Assembly (NCBI RefSeq): GCF_035581345.1
Contig: NZ_CP141608.1
Span: 1,692,001 to 1,756,000, forward strand
DNA length: 64,000 nucleotides
DNA from: Pseudomonas sp. JQ170C
Lineage (GTDB): Bacteria > Pseudomonadota > Gammaproteobacteria > Pseudomonadales > Pseudomonadaceae
Direction: 5' to 3'
The notes under the pieces are model-generated. The model was not told the origin of the DNA. It saw nothing but the letters and a program-made list of their open reading frames with translations, and ran no database searches. Shown here piece after piece: positions 34,961 to 43,615 of the stretch (the first letter of the stretch is position 1; each line of letters begins with the position of its first letter). The position numbers and the translations under genes were made by a program.

Positions 34961-35725
34961 ATGAACGAACAGCTGCAACCTCTCAAGAAACCAGTGCGTA
35001 CCGGCAAGGCCGGGCGCAGCGGAACCCAGGACGATATCGTCTACGCGCACATTTTCGAGGCCATTCTCGAACAGCGCCTGGCGCCGGGTACCAAGTTGAG
35101 CGAGGAAGCCCTGGGTGAGATCTTTGGTGTCAGTCGCACCATCATTCGTCGCGCCTTGTCGCGCCTGGCCCATGAAAGCGTGGTGCTGCTGCGGCCCAAC
35201 CGCGGTGCGGTAGTGGCCAGCCCTACGGTCGAGGAAGCCCGCCAGGTGTTTTTCTCCCGCCGCATGGTCGAGCGTGCCATCACCGAGTTGGCCGTCGAAC
35301 ACGCCACCGCCGAACAGCTCAACGAACTGCGCCAGATGGTGCGTGAAGAACGCGACAGCTTCTCGCGTGGTGATCGCGGCGCCGGCATCCGTCTCTCTGG
35401 CGAGTTCCACCTGAAACTGGCCGAAGCAGCGGGCAATGCGCCCCTGATCAGCTTCCAGCGCAGCCTGGTATCGCAAACCTCGCTGATCATCGCCCAGTAC
35501 GAAAGCGGCAACCGCTCGCACTGCTCCTACGATGAACACATGCAACTGATCGACGCCATCGAGGCCCGTGATGTGAATCAGGCAGTCAGCCTGATGATGC
35601 ATCACATGGATCACATCGACAGCAAACTCAACCTCGACGAAGAAAGCGCCTCGGACGATCTGCATGCGGTGTTCTCGCACCTGCTGCAGACCAAGAAGCG
35701 CAGCTCGGTTCCGGTCAAAGGCTGA
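34961..35725 (+). CDS. gclR: GntR family (FCD/FadR subfamily) regulator, GclR
   Basis: The 254-residue protein has a winged helix-turn-helix (about residues 25-90, LSEEALGEIFGVSRTIIRRALSRLAHE) and an FCD effector domain with the metal/ligand histidines in EFHLKLAEAAGN and SCYDEH-type segments (here HCSYDEHMQL and MMHHMDHID). In P. putida KT2440 the GntR gene at this position is GclR, the repressor of the gcl cluster; loss of it allows growth on ethylene glycol (from memory). Its promoter region carries two copies of the palindrome found at gcl, which supports it as the binding protein. The ATG at 34961 follows the non-conserved upstream extension. Confidence 0.88.
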   Translation: MNEQLQPLKKPVRTGKAGRSGTQDDIVYAHIFEAILEQRLAPGTKLSEEALGEIFGVSRTIIRRALSRLAHESVVLLRPNRGAVVASPTVEEARQVFFSRRMVERAITELAVEHATAEQLNELRQMVREERDSFSRGDRGAGIRLSGEFHLKLAEAAGNAPLISFQRSLVSQTSLIIAQYESGNRSHCSYDEHMQLIDAIEARDVNQAVSLMMHHMDHIDSKLNLDEESASDDLHAVFSHLLQTKKRSSVPVKG

Positions 35726-35729
35726 TTGA

Positions 35730-35776
35730 ATCGCGGGGCGAGCCCGTTCCAGAAGGAGCGGGCTCGCCCCGCGCTG
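35730..35776. repeat. REP inverted pair, variant
   Basis: GGGGCGAGCCCGTTCC and GGAGCGGGCTCGCCCC, a G-for-A variant of the usual unit with compensating changes in both arms, after gclR. Confidence 0.85.
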
Positions 35777-35901
35777 CGTTTGACACGGCTGGCACTTCAC
35801 TCATCCTCTGCTAGATTCTCACCTGCTCCACACCGCAAACCTTCATCAAGCAGTTGGGCTTGCACGCGTTGAATGGAACTTCAACTCTTGAGGACAGGTT
35901 T

Positions 35902-36600
35902 ATGTCGATGCCCCTGAGCAAACGCATGGGTGCTGAACTGATCGGGACGTTCTGGCTGGTGTTGGGTGGTTGCGGTAGTGCGGTGCTGGCGGCGTCGCTA
36001 CCTGCAGGCATCGGCCTGGTGGGGGTCGCAATGGCCTTCGGTCTCACCGTGCTGACGATGGCATTCGCCATCGGTCATATCTCCGGTTGTCACCTGAACC
36101 CTGCCGTATCGGTGGGCCTGGTGGTGGGTGGCCGATTCCCGGCCAAGGACTTGCTGCCCTACATCGTCGCCCAGGTGATCGGCGCGATCCTGGCTGCTGC
36201 AGTGATCTACTTTATCGCCAGTGGCAAGGAAGGCTTTGATGTGGCTTCCGGCCTTGCCTCCAACGGCTATGCCGAGAATTCGCCGGCCGGCTATTCGCTG
36301 GCGGCCGGTTTTGCCAGTGAAGTGGTGATGACCGCAATGTTCATCCTGATCATCATGGGCGCCACCGACAGCCGCGCCCCGGCGGGCTTTGCGCCGATTG
36401 CCATCGGCCTGGCCCTGACCCTCATCCACCTGATTTCCATTCCGGTCACCAACACTTCGGTCAACCCTGCCCGCAGCACCGGGCCGGCGCTGTTCGTCGG
36501 CGGCTGGGCGCTGCAGCAGTTGTGGTTGTTCTGGGTGGCGCCGCTGATCGGGGCAGTCATCGGCGGCGCGGTGTACAAGGGTTTGTTTCGCGAACCTTAG
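35902..36600 (+). CDS. aqpZ: Aquaporin Z
   Basis: The 232-residue protein is a six-helix MIP-family water channel. Both half-helix motifs are present, HLNPAVSVG (about residues 67-75) and [10 protein letters not shown] (about 189-198), and the selectivity-filter residues fit a water-selective AqpZ with no glycerol-facilitator insertions. The start [19 protein letters not shown] at 35902 matches AqpZ. It converges with guaD with a 4-base overlap of the stop codons. There is no evident link to purine use apart from location. Confidence 0.94.
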   Translation: MSMPLSKRMGAELIGTFWLVLGGCGSAVLAASLPAGIGLVGVAMAFGLTVLTMAFAIGHISGCHLNPAVSVGLVVGGRFPAKDLLPYIVAQVIGAILAAAVIYFIASGKEGFDVASGLASNGYAENSPAGYSLAAGFASEVVMTAMFILIIMGATDSRAPAGFAPIAIGLALTLIHLISIPVTNTSVNPARSTGPALFVGGWALQQLWLFWVAPLIGAVIGGAVYKGLFREP

Positions 36601-37901
36601 CGCTGGTGAACGCAACGGCCGGCAGCGAAGGTCTGCTTGACGGTGCGGTCATCGCCCAGTGTCATCAGCACGAACAGCGTCTCATCGATGCTGTTCGATT
36701 GCTGGATGCGGTAGTCCATCAACGGCGTGGCCTTGTAGTCCAGCACCACGAAGTCGGCATCGTTGCCCGGCTTGAGGCTGCCGATACGGTCGTCCAGGTA
36801 CAGCGCCTGGGCGCCGCCCAAGGTGGCCAGGTACAGTGACTTGAACGGGCTCAGGCGCGCCCCCTGCAACTGCATGACCTTATAGGCTTCGTTGAGGGTG
36901 TTGAGCAGCGAGAAGCTGGTGCCCGCGCCCACATCGGTCCCCAGGCCCACCTTGACCTTGAACTTCTCAGCCTGTGGCAGGTTGAACAGGCCGCTGCCCA
37001 GGAACAGGTTGGAGGTCGGGCAGAAGGCCACGGCCGAGCCGGTTTCGGACAGACGCTGGCATTCTTCGTCGCACAGGTGCACGCCGTGGGCGAACACCGA
37101 GCGCTCGCCCAGCAGCTTGAAGTGGTCGTAGACGTCCAGGTAACCCTTGCGCTCCGGGAACAACGCCTTCACCCAGTCGATTTCCTTGAGGTTTTCGCTC
37201 AGGTGGGTGTGCATGTACAGGTCGGGGAATTCACCCAGCAGCTGACCGGCCAGGGCCAGTTGTTCCGGGGTGCTGGTGGGGGCGAAGCGCGGCGTTACCG
37301 CATAGTGCAGGCGGCCCTTACCGTGCCAGCGCTCGATCAGTGCCTTGCTCTGGGTGTAACCGGATTCGGCGGTGTCGGTCAGGTAGTCGGGGGCGTTGCG
37401 GTCCATCATCACCTTGCCGGCGATCATGCGCAGGTCCAGGCGCTCGGCTTCCTCGAAGAAGGCATTCACCGACTCGGGATGGACACTGCCGAACACCAGG
37501 GCCGTGGTGGTGCCGTTGCGCAGCAGTTCTTCGACGAAGATCTTCGCGACCTTGTCGGCGTGCGCCTTGTCGGCAAACTGCTTTTCGCACGGGAAGGTGT
37601 AGGTGTTGAGCCAGTCCAGCAACTGCTCGCCGTACGAGCCGATCATGCCGGTCTGCGGGAAGTGGATATGGGTGTCGATAAAACCTGGGGTGATCAGCGC
37701 ATCCTGGTAGTGCTCGACATCGATATCGGCAGCGAGGGTCGGCAGCAGCTCACTGGCATGCCCCAGGGCGCTGATCTTGCCCCCGTCGATCACCAGCAGG
37801 CCGTCTTCAAAATACTGGTAGGAGGCTTCGATGCCCACTTCGGCAGGGTCGGCGATGCTGTGCAGGATGGCGGCACGGTAGGCTTTGCGGGTTGCGCTCA
37901 T
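36597..37901 (-). CDS. guaD: Guanine deaminase
   Basis: The 434-residue amidohydrolase converts guanine to xanthine and ammonia. Zinc-site motifs are [14 protein letters not shown] (about residues 66-79), MHTHLSEN near residue 234, [12 protein letters not shown] near 275 and [13 protein letters not shown] near 325. Length matches bacterial GuaD. It feeds xanthine to XdhAB. Ten bases separate it from xdhC on the same strand, so xdhA-xdhB-xdhC-guaD is one operon. The ATG at 37901 begins [11 protein letters not shown]. Confidence 0.95.
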   Translation of the reverse strand: MSATRKAYRAAILHSIADPAEVGIEASYQYFEDGLLVIDGGKISALGHASELLPTLAADIDVEHYQDALITPGFIDTHIHFPQTGMIGSYGEQLLDWLNTYTFPCEKQFADKAHADKVAKIFVEELLRNGTTTALVFGSVHPESVNAFFEEAERLDLRMIAGKVMMDRNAPDYLTDTAESGYTQSKALIERWHGKGRLHYAVTPRFAPTSTPEQLALAGQLLGEFPDLYMHTHLSENLKEIDWVKALFPERKGYLDVYDHFKLLGERSVFAHGVHLCDEECQRLSETGSAVAFCPTSNLFLGSGLFNLPQAEKFKVKVGLGTDVGAGTSFSLLNTLNEAYKVMQLQGARLSPFKSLYLATLGGAQALYLDDRIGSLKPGNDADFVVLDYKATPLMDYRIQQSNSIDETLFVLMTLGDDRTVKQTFAAGRCVHQR

Positions 37902-37911
37902 AGGGCTCTCG

Positions 37912-38757
37912 TCATATGGCTTGGCTGCGCCGTGACGGCGGCAGCAATTGGGCAATAGGGCCGGCGTTGGCAGCGGTGTCGTGCTGGCCGAAGCTGGCGT
38001 TGTAGGTGGCAATGATTTCTGCGGCGATGGACACGGCGATCTCGATCGGTAACTTGCCCTTGACCTCGGCCAGTCCCATCGGGCAACGCATGCGTTGCAT
38101 CCGCTCTTCGCTGAAGCCGCGATCGCGCAGGCGATGCTCGAACTTGACCCGTTTGGTCTTCGAGCCGATCAGGCCGAACCAGGAAAAATCGTTGCGCTTG
38201 AGGATCGCGGCGGTCAGCTCGAGATCCAGCTGGTGATTGTGGGTCATCACAATGCAGTAACTGCCGACGGGCAGGTCGTCGACTTCATCGACCGGCTCTT
38301 CGCTGACAATCTTGCTGACCCCTTGCGGGATGTACTCAGGAAATTCCTGCTCGCGCGAGTCGATCCAGCGGACCCGGCAGGGCAGCGCGGCGAGCAAGGG
38401 TACCAGAGCGCGGCCGACATGGCCTGCACCGAATACCGCGATTTGCGCCTGCACCTGCCCCATCGGCTCGAACAACAGCACGGTGGCGCCGCCGCAGCAC
38501 TGGCCCAGGCTAGCACCCAGGCTGAAGCGCTCCAGGTGAGGGGACTCGCGACGCTCCTCGAGCATCTGCCGGGCGATCTTCATCGCCTTGAATTCCAGGT
38601 GCCCGCCGCCGATGGTGTCGAACAGCTGCGAAGCGCTGACCACCATCTTGGAGCCGGCATTGCGCGGGGTCGAGCCGCGCTCTTCGATGATGGTCACCAG
38701 TACGCAGGGTTCGCCGCGGGCTTGCAGGTCGGCGAGGGCGTTGATCCAGGTGTGCAT
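37912..38757 (-). CDS. xdhC: Xanthine dehydrogenase accessory protein XdhC
   Basis: The 281-residue protein is the maturation factor that loads sulfurated molybdenum cofactor into XdhB. It has the N-terminal CoxI-type region (TIIEERGSTPRNAGSKM, about residues 23-39) and a C-terminal Rossmann-like domain (VFGAGHVGRALVPLLAAL, about 107-124). Length is as usual for XdhC. Third gene of xdhA-xdhB-xdhC-guaD, separated from xdhB by a REP element. Confidence 0.95.
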   Translation of the reverse strand: MHTWINALADLQARGEPCVLVTIIEERGSTPRNAGSKMVVSASQLFDTIGGGHLEFKAMKIARQMLEERRESPHLERFSLGASLGQCCGGATVLLFEPMGQVQAQIAVFGAGHVGRALVPLLAALPCRVRWIDSREQEFPEYIPQGVSKIVSEEPVDEVDDLPVGSYCIVMTHNHQLDLELTAAILKRNDFSWFGLIGSKTKRVKFEHRLRDRGFSEERMQRMRCPMGLAEVKGKLPIEIAVSIAAEIIATYNASFGQHDTAANAGPIAQLLPPSRRSQAI

Positions 38758-38780
38758 AGTGTGTTGCCTCTTTGGTGCGT

Positions 38781-38829
38781 TATCGCAGCGCAAGCCCGCC
38801 CCCAGGCAGGAGCGGGCTTGCCCCGCGAT
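38781..38829. repeat. REP inverted pair, first arm degenerate
   Basis: GCAAGCCCGCCCCCAGG and GGAGCGGGCTTGCCCC between xdhB and xdhC, inside an operon. Confidence 0.8.
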
Positions 38830-38835
38830 TGACCC

Positions 38836-41232
38836 TTACGGTGTCACGGTCTCGACTTCAGCAGCCGGCTGCTGCGCCGCTACCGCCTTGCGCATCTGCT
38901 CGCAGCCCCACAGAACCCGCTCCGGCGTCGAAGGCGCGTCGATCTTCGGCTGCACGCGGTAATCGGCAAGGCTCGCGACGGCGTCCTTGATCGCACACCA
39001 CGCCGCGATACCCAGCATGAACGGCGGTTCGCCCACGGCTTTGGAATGGAATACCGTGTCTTCCGGGTTCTTGCGGTTCTCCACCAGCTTGACCCGCAGA
39101 TCAATCGGCATGTCGGCCACGGCCGGGATCTTGTAGCTGGCCGGGCCGTTGGTCATCAGCTTGCCCTTGGCGTTCCACACCAGTTCTTCGGTGGTCAGCC
39201 AGCCCATGCCCTGGATAAAGCCGCCCTCGACCTGACCGATGTCGATGGCCGGGTTCAGCGAGGCGCCGACGTCATGCAGGATGTCGGTGCGCAGCATCTT
39301 GTACTCGCCGGTCAGGGTGTCGACGATCACCTCGGCACAGGCTGCGCCAAAGGCAAAGTAGTAGAACGGCCGGCCACGGGCCTGGCTACGGTCGTAGTAG
39401 ATCTTCGGCGTCTTGTAGAAGCCGGTGCTCGACAGCGACATCTGGGCAAAGTAGGCCTGCTGCACCAGCGACTCGAAGCTGAGGATTTCATCGCGCACGC
39501 GCACATGGCCGTTGCGGAATTCGACGTCTTCCTCGCTCACTTTGTACTGGCGAGCGGCGAATTCGGTCAGGCGCTTCTTGAGGATTTCAGCAGCGTTCTG
39601 GGCCGCCTTGCCGTTCAGGTCGGCACCGCTGGACGCTGCGGTTGGCGAGGTGTTGGGCACCTTGTCGGTGTTGGTGGCGGTGATCTGAATGCGCTGGAAA
39701 TCAACCTGGAACACTTCGGCGACAACCTGGGCGACCTTGGTGTTCAGGCCCTGGCCCATCTCGGTGCCGCCGTGGTTCAGGTGGATGCTGCCGTCGGTGT
39801 AGATGTGCACCAGGGCGCCCGCCTGGTTGAGGAAGCTGGCGGTAAACGAAATGCCGAACTTCACCGGGGTCAGCGCCAGGCCTTTTTTCAGGATCGGGCT
39901 GTTGGCGTTGAAGCGGCGGATCGACTCGCGGCGTTGCTGGTAGTCACTGCTGGCTTCGAGCTCGGCCGTGATTTCTTCGAGCATGTTGTGCTCGACGGTC
40001 TGGTAGTAGTGGGTGACGTTGCGCTCGGTCTTGCCGTAGTAGTTGGCCTTGCGCACCGCCAGCGGGTCCAGCACCAGGTGGCGGGCGATATGGTCCATCA
40101 CCTCTTCGATGGCGACCATGCCCTGCGGGCCGCCAAAGCCGCGGTAGGCGGTGTTGGAGGCGGTGTTGGTCTTGCAGCGGTGACCGTGAATGGTGGCATC
40201 GCCCAGGTAGTAGGCGTTGTCGGAGTGGAACATCGCCCGGTCGACGATCGAGGCCGACAAGTCTGGCGAGCAGCCGCAGTTGCCGGCCAGGTCAAAGTTG
40301 ATCCCGTGCAGGCGGCCGGTGTCGTCGAAACCGACGTCGTACTCGATGTAGAACGGGTGACGCTTGCCGGTCATCAGCATGTCTTCGACCCGCGGCAGGC
40401 GCATCTTGGTCGGCTGGCCGGTCAGGTGGGCAATCACTGCGCACAGGCAGGCGGGGCTGGCGGCCTGGGTTTCCTTGCCGCCGAAGCCGCCACCCATGCG
40501 GCGCATGTCGACGACGATCTTGTTCATCGACACATCGAGTACTTCGGCCACCAGTTTCTGCACTTCGGTGGGGTTCTGGGTGGAGCAGTAGACGATCATG
40601 CCGCCGTCTTCGGTGGGCATTACCGAAGAGATCTGGGTTTCCAGGTAGAAGTGCTCCTGGCCGCCGATGTGCAGGGTGCCCTGCAGGCGGTGCGGCGCGC
40701 TGGCCAGGGCGCTGACCGAGTCGCCGCGCTGGTGGGTGTGGCTGTCGAGGACGAAGTGCTTCTTGCGCAGGGCCTCGACCACGTCCAGAACCGGCTCCAG
40801 GTCTTCGTACTCGATGATCGCGGCCATGGCGGCGCGGCGGGCGGTATCCAGGTCACGGGCGGCGACCGCGACCACCGGCTGGCCGACGAACTCGACCTTG
40901 TCGATGGCCAGCAGCGGGTCACCGGGCAGCAGCGGGCCGATGTCTTTGAGACCCGGCACGTCTTCGTGGGTAATGGCAATGCGTACGCCTTCAAAGGCGT
41001 AGCAGGGGCTGGTGTCGATGCTCAGCACCCGGGCGTGGGCCCGGTCGGACAGGCGCGCATACACGTGCAGCTGATTGGGGAACTCCAGGCGGTCATCGAT
41101 ATACACCGCTTCACCCGACACATGCTTGTCGGCGCTGTCGTGCTTGATGCTGGCGCCCACACCGGTGGTCAGGCCCTGGCTGAACAGTTCGGCCATTTCG
41201 GCCTGGCTTTTGGGGGCGTGATGGTTAGACAT
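38836..41232 (-). CDS. xdhB: Xanthine dehydrogenase large (molybdopterin) subunit
   Basis: The 798-residue subunit carries the molybdenum cofactor and oxidises hypoxanthine and xanthine to urate. Recognisable are the N-terminal GVGASIKHDSADKHVSGEAVYIDD, the cofactor-binding MGGGFGGKETQA near residue 246, AYRGFGGPQG near 362, GTEMGQGLNTK near 490 and GEPPFMLG near 742, with the catalytic-glutamate region. Length matches proteobacterial XdhB (about 780-800). Its start overlaps the xdhA stop region by 8 bases. Confidence 0.96.
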   Translation of the reverse strand: MSNHHAPKSQAEMAELFSQGLTTGVGASIKHDSADKHVSGEAVYIDDRLEFPNQLHVYARLSDRAHARVLSIDTSPCYAFEGVRIAITHEDVPGLKDIGPLLPGDPLLAIDKVEFVGQPVVAVAARDLDTARRAAMAAIIEYEDLEPVLDVVEALRKKHFVLDSHTHQRGDSVSALASAPHRLQGTLHIGGQEHFYLETQISSVMPTEDGGMIVYCSTQNPTEVQKLVAEVLDVSMNKIVVDMRRMGGGFGGKETQAASPACLCAVIAHLTGQPTKMRLPRVEDMLMTGKRHPFYIEYDVGFDDTGRLHGINFDLAGNCGCSPDLSASIVDRAMFHSDNAYYLGDATIHGHRCKTNTASNTAYRGFGGPQGMVAIEEVMDHIARHLVLDPLAVRKANYYGKTERNVTHYYQTVEHNMLEEITAELEASSDYQQRRESIRRFNANSPILKKGLALTPVKFGISFTASFLNQAGALVHIYTDGSIHLNHGGTEMGQGLNTKVAQVVAEVFQVDFQRIQITATNTDKVPNTSPTAASSGADLNGKAAQNAAEILKKRLTEFAARQYKVSEEDVEFRNGHVRVRDEILSFESLVQQAYFAQMSLSSTGFYKTPKIYYDRSQARGRPFYYFAFGAACAEVIVDTLTGEYKMLRTDILHDVGASLNPAIDIGQVEGGFIQGMGWLTTEELVWNAKGKLMTNGPASYKIPAVADMPIDLRVKLVENRKNPEDTVFHSKAVGEPPFMLGIAAWCAIKDAVASLADYRVQPKIDAPSTPERVLWGCEQMRKAVAAQQPAAEVETVTP

Positions 41233-42679
41233 AAGCGGTCACCCGAGTCTCGATGTGCGGCGATTGCAGTTCGATGAAGTATTTGCGCAACAGGTTCTGG
41301 GCACCGAGCAGGCGGTACTCCTTGCTGGCGCGGAAGTCCGACAGCGGCGTGAAGTCTTCGGCCAGGGCCTGGCAGGCGCGCTCGATGCTGGCCTGGTTCC
41401 AGGGTTTGCCGACCAGGGCCGCTTCACAGGCACGGGCCCGTTTCGGTATCGCGGCCATGCCGCCGAAGGCCATGCGGGCAGCCTGGACCACGCCGTTTTC
41501 GATGCGCAGGTTGAAGGCGGCGCACACGGCGGAAATATCGTCATCCAGTCGTTTGGACACCTTGTAGGCGCGGAACGTCCAGTCGGCCTTGGCCCGTGGA
41601 ACGATGATTTTCTCGATGAACTCGCTTTCCTGGTGCGCAGTGATGCGGTAGTCGATGAAGTAGTCTTCAAGGGCCAGGGTGCGGGTGCTGTCGCCCTTGC
41701 GCAGGACAATCTGCGCATCCAGTGCAATCAGCAGGGGCGGGGAGTCGCCGATGGGCGAGGCGTTGCCGATATTGCCGCCCAGGGTGCCCTGGTTACGGAT
41801 CTGCAGCGAGGCGAAGCGGTGGAGCAATTCGCCGAAGTCGGGGTATTCGCGGCTCAGGGCGTCGTAGCAGTCGGTCAGCGGGGTGGCTGCGCCGATTTCC
41901 AGGTGATCGTCTTGCGTTTCGATACGCTTGAGTTCGGCGACGTTGCCCACATAGATCATGACCGGCAGGGTCTTGTGGAACTGGGTCACTTCCAGTGCCA
42001 GGTCGGTACCACCGGCCAGCAGGCGCGCTTCAGGGTGAGAGCCATAGAGGTCGGCAAGATCGGCCACGGTCAGCGGCACCAGGCAGCGCTTGTCGCCGCT
42101 GTTGAGTTCACCGGTTTCGCTGGGTGCGATGGCTTTGAGGCGGGCGATGGTCTGGGCTTCGCCATTGTCGAACTGGTCAGGCCTGGCCTGGCAGCACGAT
42201 TGCTCGGCGGCGGCGAGGATGGGGCGGTAGCCGGTGCAGCGGCAGAGGTTGCCAGCCAGGGCTTCCTGGGCTTTGTGCAGGTCGGGTGCATCGCTGTTCT
42301 TTTGCAGGGCAAACAGCGACATGACGAAACCTGGGGTGCAGAAGCCGCACTGGGAACCATGGCAATCGGCCATGGCCTGTTGCACGCTGTGCAGTTGGCC
42401 CTGATGCTTGAGGCCTTCGACGCTGATCAATTGCTTGCCGTGCAGTGACGAGACAAAAGTCAGGCACGAGTTGAGGCTGCGATAGCGAATGTGCTCGCGG
42501 CCATCATCGTCTTCGCTCAATTCGCCGACCACCACGGTACAGGCGCCGCAATCGCCGCTGGCGCAGCCTTCCTTGGTACCGGATTTGCCCAGATGCTCGC
42601 GCAGGTATTGGAGCACGGTCAGGTTGGGGTCCAGAGCATGCTCACTGCGCAGCTCCTGGTTGAGTAGAAACTGGATCAC
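41225..42679 (-). CDS. xdhA: Xanthine dehydrogenase small (iron-sulfur/FAD) subunit
   Basis: The 484-residue subunit passes electrons from the molybdenum centre to NAD+. It has a plant-ferredoxin [2Fe-2S] site (GCASGDCGACTV, about residues 38-49), a second [2Fe-2S] domain (SQCGFCTPG about 108-116 and GNLCRCTGYRPI about 142-153), and a C-terminal FAD domain with LAGGTDLALEV near 222 and GNIGNASPIGDSPP near 305. First gene of the operon; its promoter region holds a strong TGAC-N6-GTCA palindrome and a CTGTACACAG site beside the second GntR gene. Confidence 0.96.
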   Translation of the reverse strand: MIQFLLNQELRSEHALDPNLTVLQYLREHLGKSGTKEGCASGDCGACTVVVGELSEDDDGREHIRYRSLNSCLTFVSSLHGKQLISVEGLKHQGQLHSVQQAMADCHGSQCGFCTPGFVMSLFALQKNSDAPDLHKAQEALAGNLCRCTGYRPILAAAEQSCCQARPDQFDNGEAQTIARLKAIAPSETGELNSGDKRCLVPLTVADLADLYGSHPEARLLAGGTDLALEVTQFHKTLPVMIYVGNVAELKRIETQDDHLEIGAATPLTDCYDALSREYPDFGELLHRFASLQIRNQGTLGGNIGNASPIGDSPPLLIALDAQIVLRKGDSTRTLALEDYFIDYRITAHQESEFIEKIIVPRAKADWTFRAYKVSKRLDDDISAVCAAFNLRIENGVVQAARMAFGGMAAIPKRARACEAALVGKPWNQASIERACQALAEDFTPLSDFRASKEYRLLGAQNLLRKYFIELQSPHIETRVTAYV

Positions 42680-42753
42680 GGGAAGGCCTCACACGCGGTT
42701 TATTGTTGTTGAGCGGACTGTAAGCAGACTTGATTTTCAGGTCAACAATTTTC

Positions 42754-42767
42754 TGACCTTCGGGTCA
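42754..42767. promoter_or_regulatory. TGAC-N6-GTCA palindrome upstream of xdhA
   Basis: TGACCTTCGGGTCA, extended by CT before and GG after, lies 75 bases upstream of the xdhA start. A nearby inverted half (AGGTCAACA) precedes it. This is the most symmetric of the five sites. Confidence 0.6.
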
Positions 42768-42920
42768 GGAAATTTTCCACGCCATTTCCCACCTGCTACA
42801 AGCGCTCTTCTTATAGAGCATAGTTCCCTTCGCCTACGCCGAATCTTTTGCGCCATTCGTGCCAACTTCTGCGCCCTGGCCCCTGCGCGGCGCCGGGGCA
42901 AGTGCGCTACAATCCGCCCC

Positions 42921-42930
42921 CTGTACACAG
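42921..42930. promoter_or_regulatory. YTGTRTACAR-type operator upstream of the second GntR gene
   Basis: CTGTACACAG reads CTGTGTACAG on the other strand, one base from the 34844 site. It lies 24 bases before the GntR start, suited to autoregulation. Confidence 0.5.
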
Positions 42931-42953
42931 TTCAATGATTTTGAAGGAAAACC

Positions 42954-43613
42954 ATGACGTTCAAGGCGCCGGACAGCCTCTCCGAGCAAATTGCCCATTA
43001 CCTGGCCGAGCGGATCATCAGCGGCGAGCTCAAGCCTGCCGAGCGTATCCAGGAGCAGAAGGTCACCCAGGCGTTGAATGTCAGCCGTGGCTCCGTGCGC
43101 GAGGCTTTATTGATCCTCGAGCGACGTCATCTGGTGACGATCCTGCCGCGTCGCGGCGCCCACGTGACCGAGCTCGACGAGCACAATGTGCGCAGCCTCT
43201 GCACCCTGATGGGCGAGCTCTATACCTTGCTGGGCAATGCCGTGGCGCAGAACTGGCGTACCCAGGGCGACCTGGCGCCTTTCCTCAAGATCCAGCAGCG
43301 CCTGACCACGGCGCTTGAGCGCCAGGACATCCGCGTCTTCGTCGAGGACAGCTTTGCGGTGATGCGCGCTGCTTATCCGTTCGCCAACAATCCTTACCTG
43401 CAGGAAACCGTCGAGAATCTGCAGCCGGCCATGAGCCGTGCCTATTTCCTCGCGCTTGACCAACGCAAGGCCGAGATGAGTGATTTTCTGGCGCTGTTTG
43501 CCAACCTGCTTGAAGCGGTGGTCGCTCGCGACCAGGCACGCATCCGCACCGTGCTGGCGGAGTACTGCCAGCGCAGTTGCGAGCTGGTGCTGGCGGCACT
43601 GGCGACCGCCTGA
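42954..43613 (+). CDS. GntR family (FCD subfamily) regulator
   Basis: The 219-residue protein has a winged helix-turn-helix (about residues 8-75, with RIQEQKVTQALNVSRGSVREALLILE) and an alpha-helical FCD effector domain. It is divergent from xdhA and ends 2 bases before the smc start, so it could be cotranscribed with smc while acting on the xdh operon. A different GntR gene (gclR) lies 8 kb away in the same purine cluster; the two HTH helices differ, so they need not share targets. Effector may be a purine or its breakdown product, by context only. Confidence 0.85.
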   Translation: MTFKAPDSLSEQIAHYLAERIISGELKPAERIQEQKVTQALNVSRGSVREALLILERRHLVTILPRRGAHVTELDEHNVRSLCTLMGELYTLLGNAVAQNWRTQGDLAPFLKIQQRLTTALERQDIRVFVEDSFAVMRAAYPFANNPYLQETVENLQPAMSRAYFLALDQRKAEMSDFLALFANLLEAVVARDQARIRTVLAEYCQRSCELVLAALATA

Positions 43614-43615
43614 GC

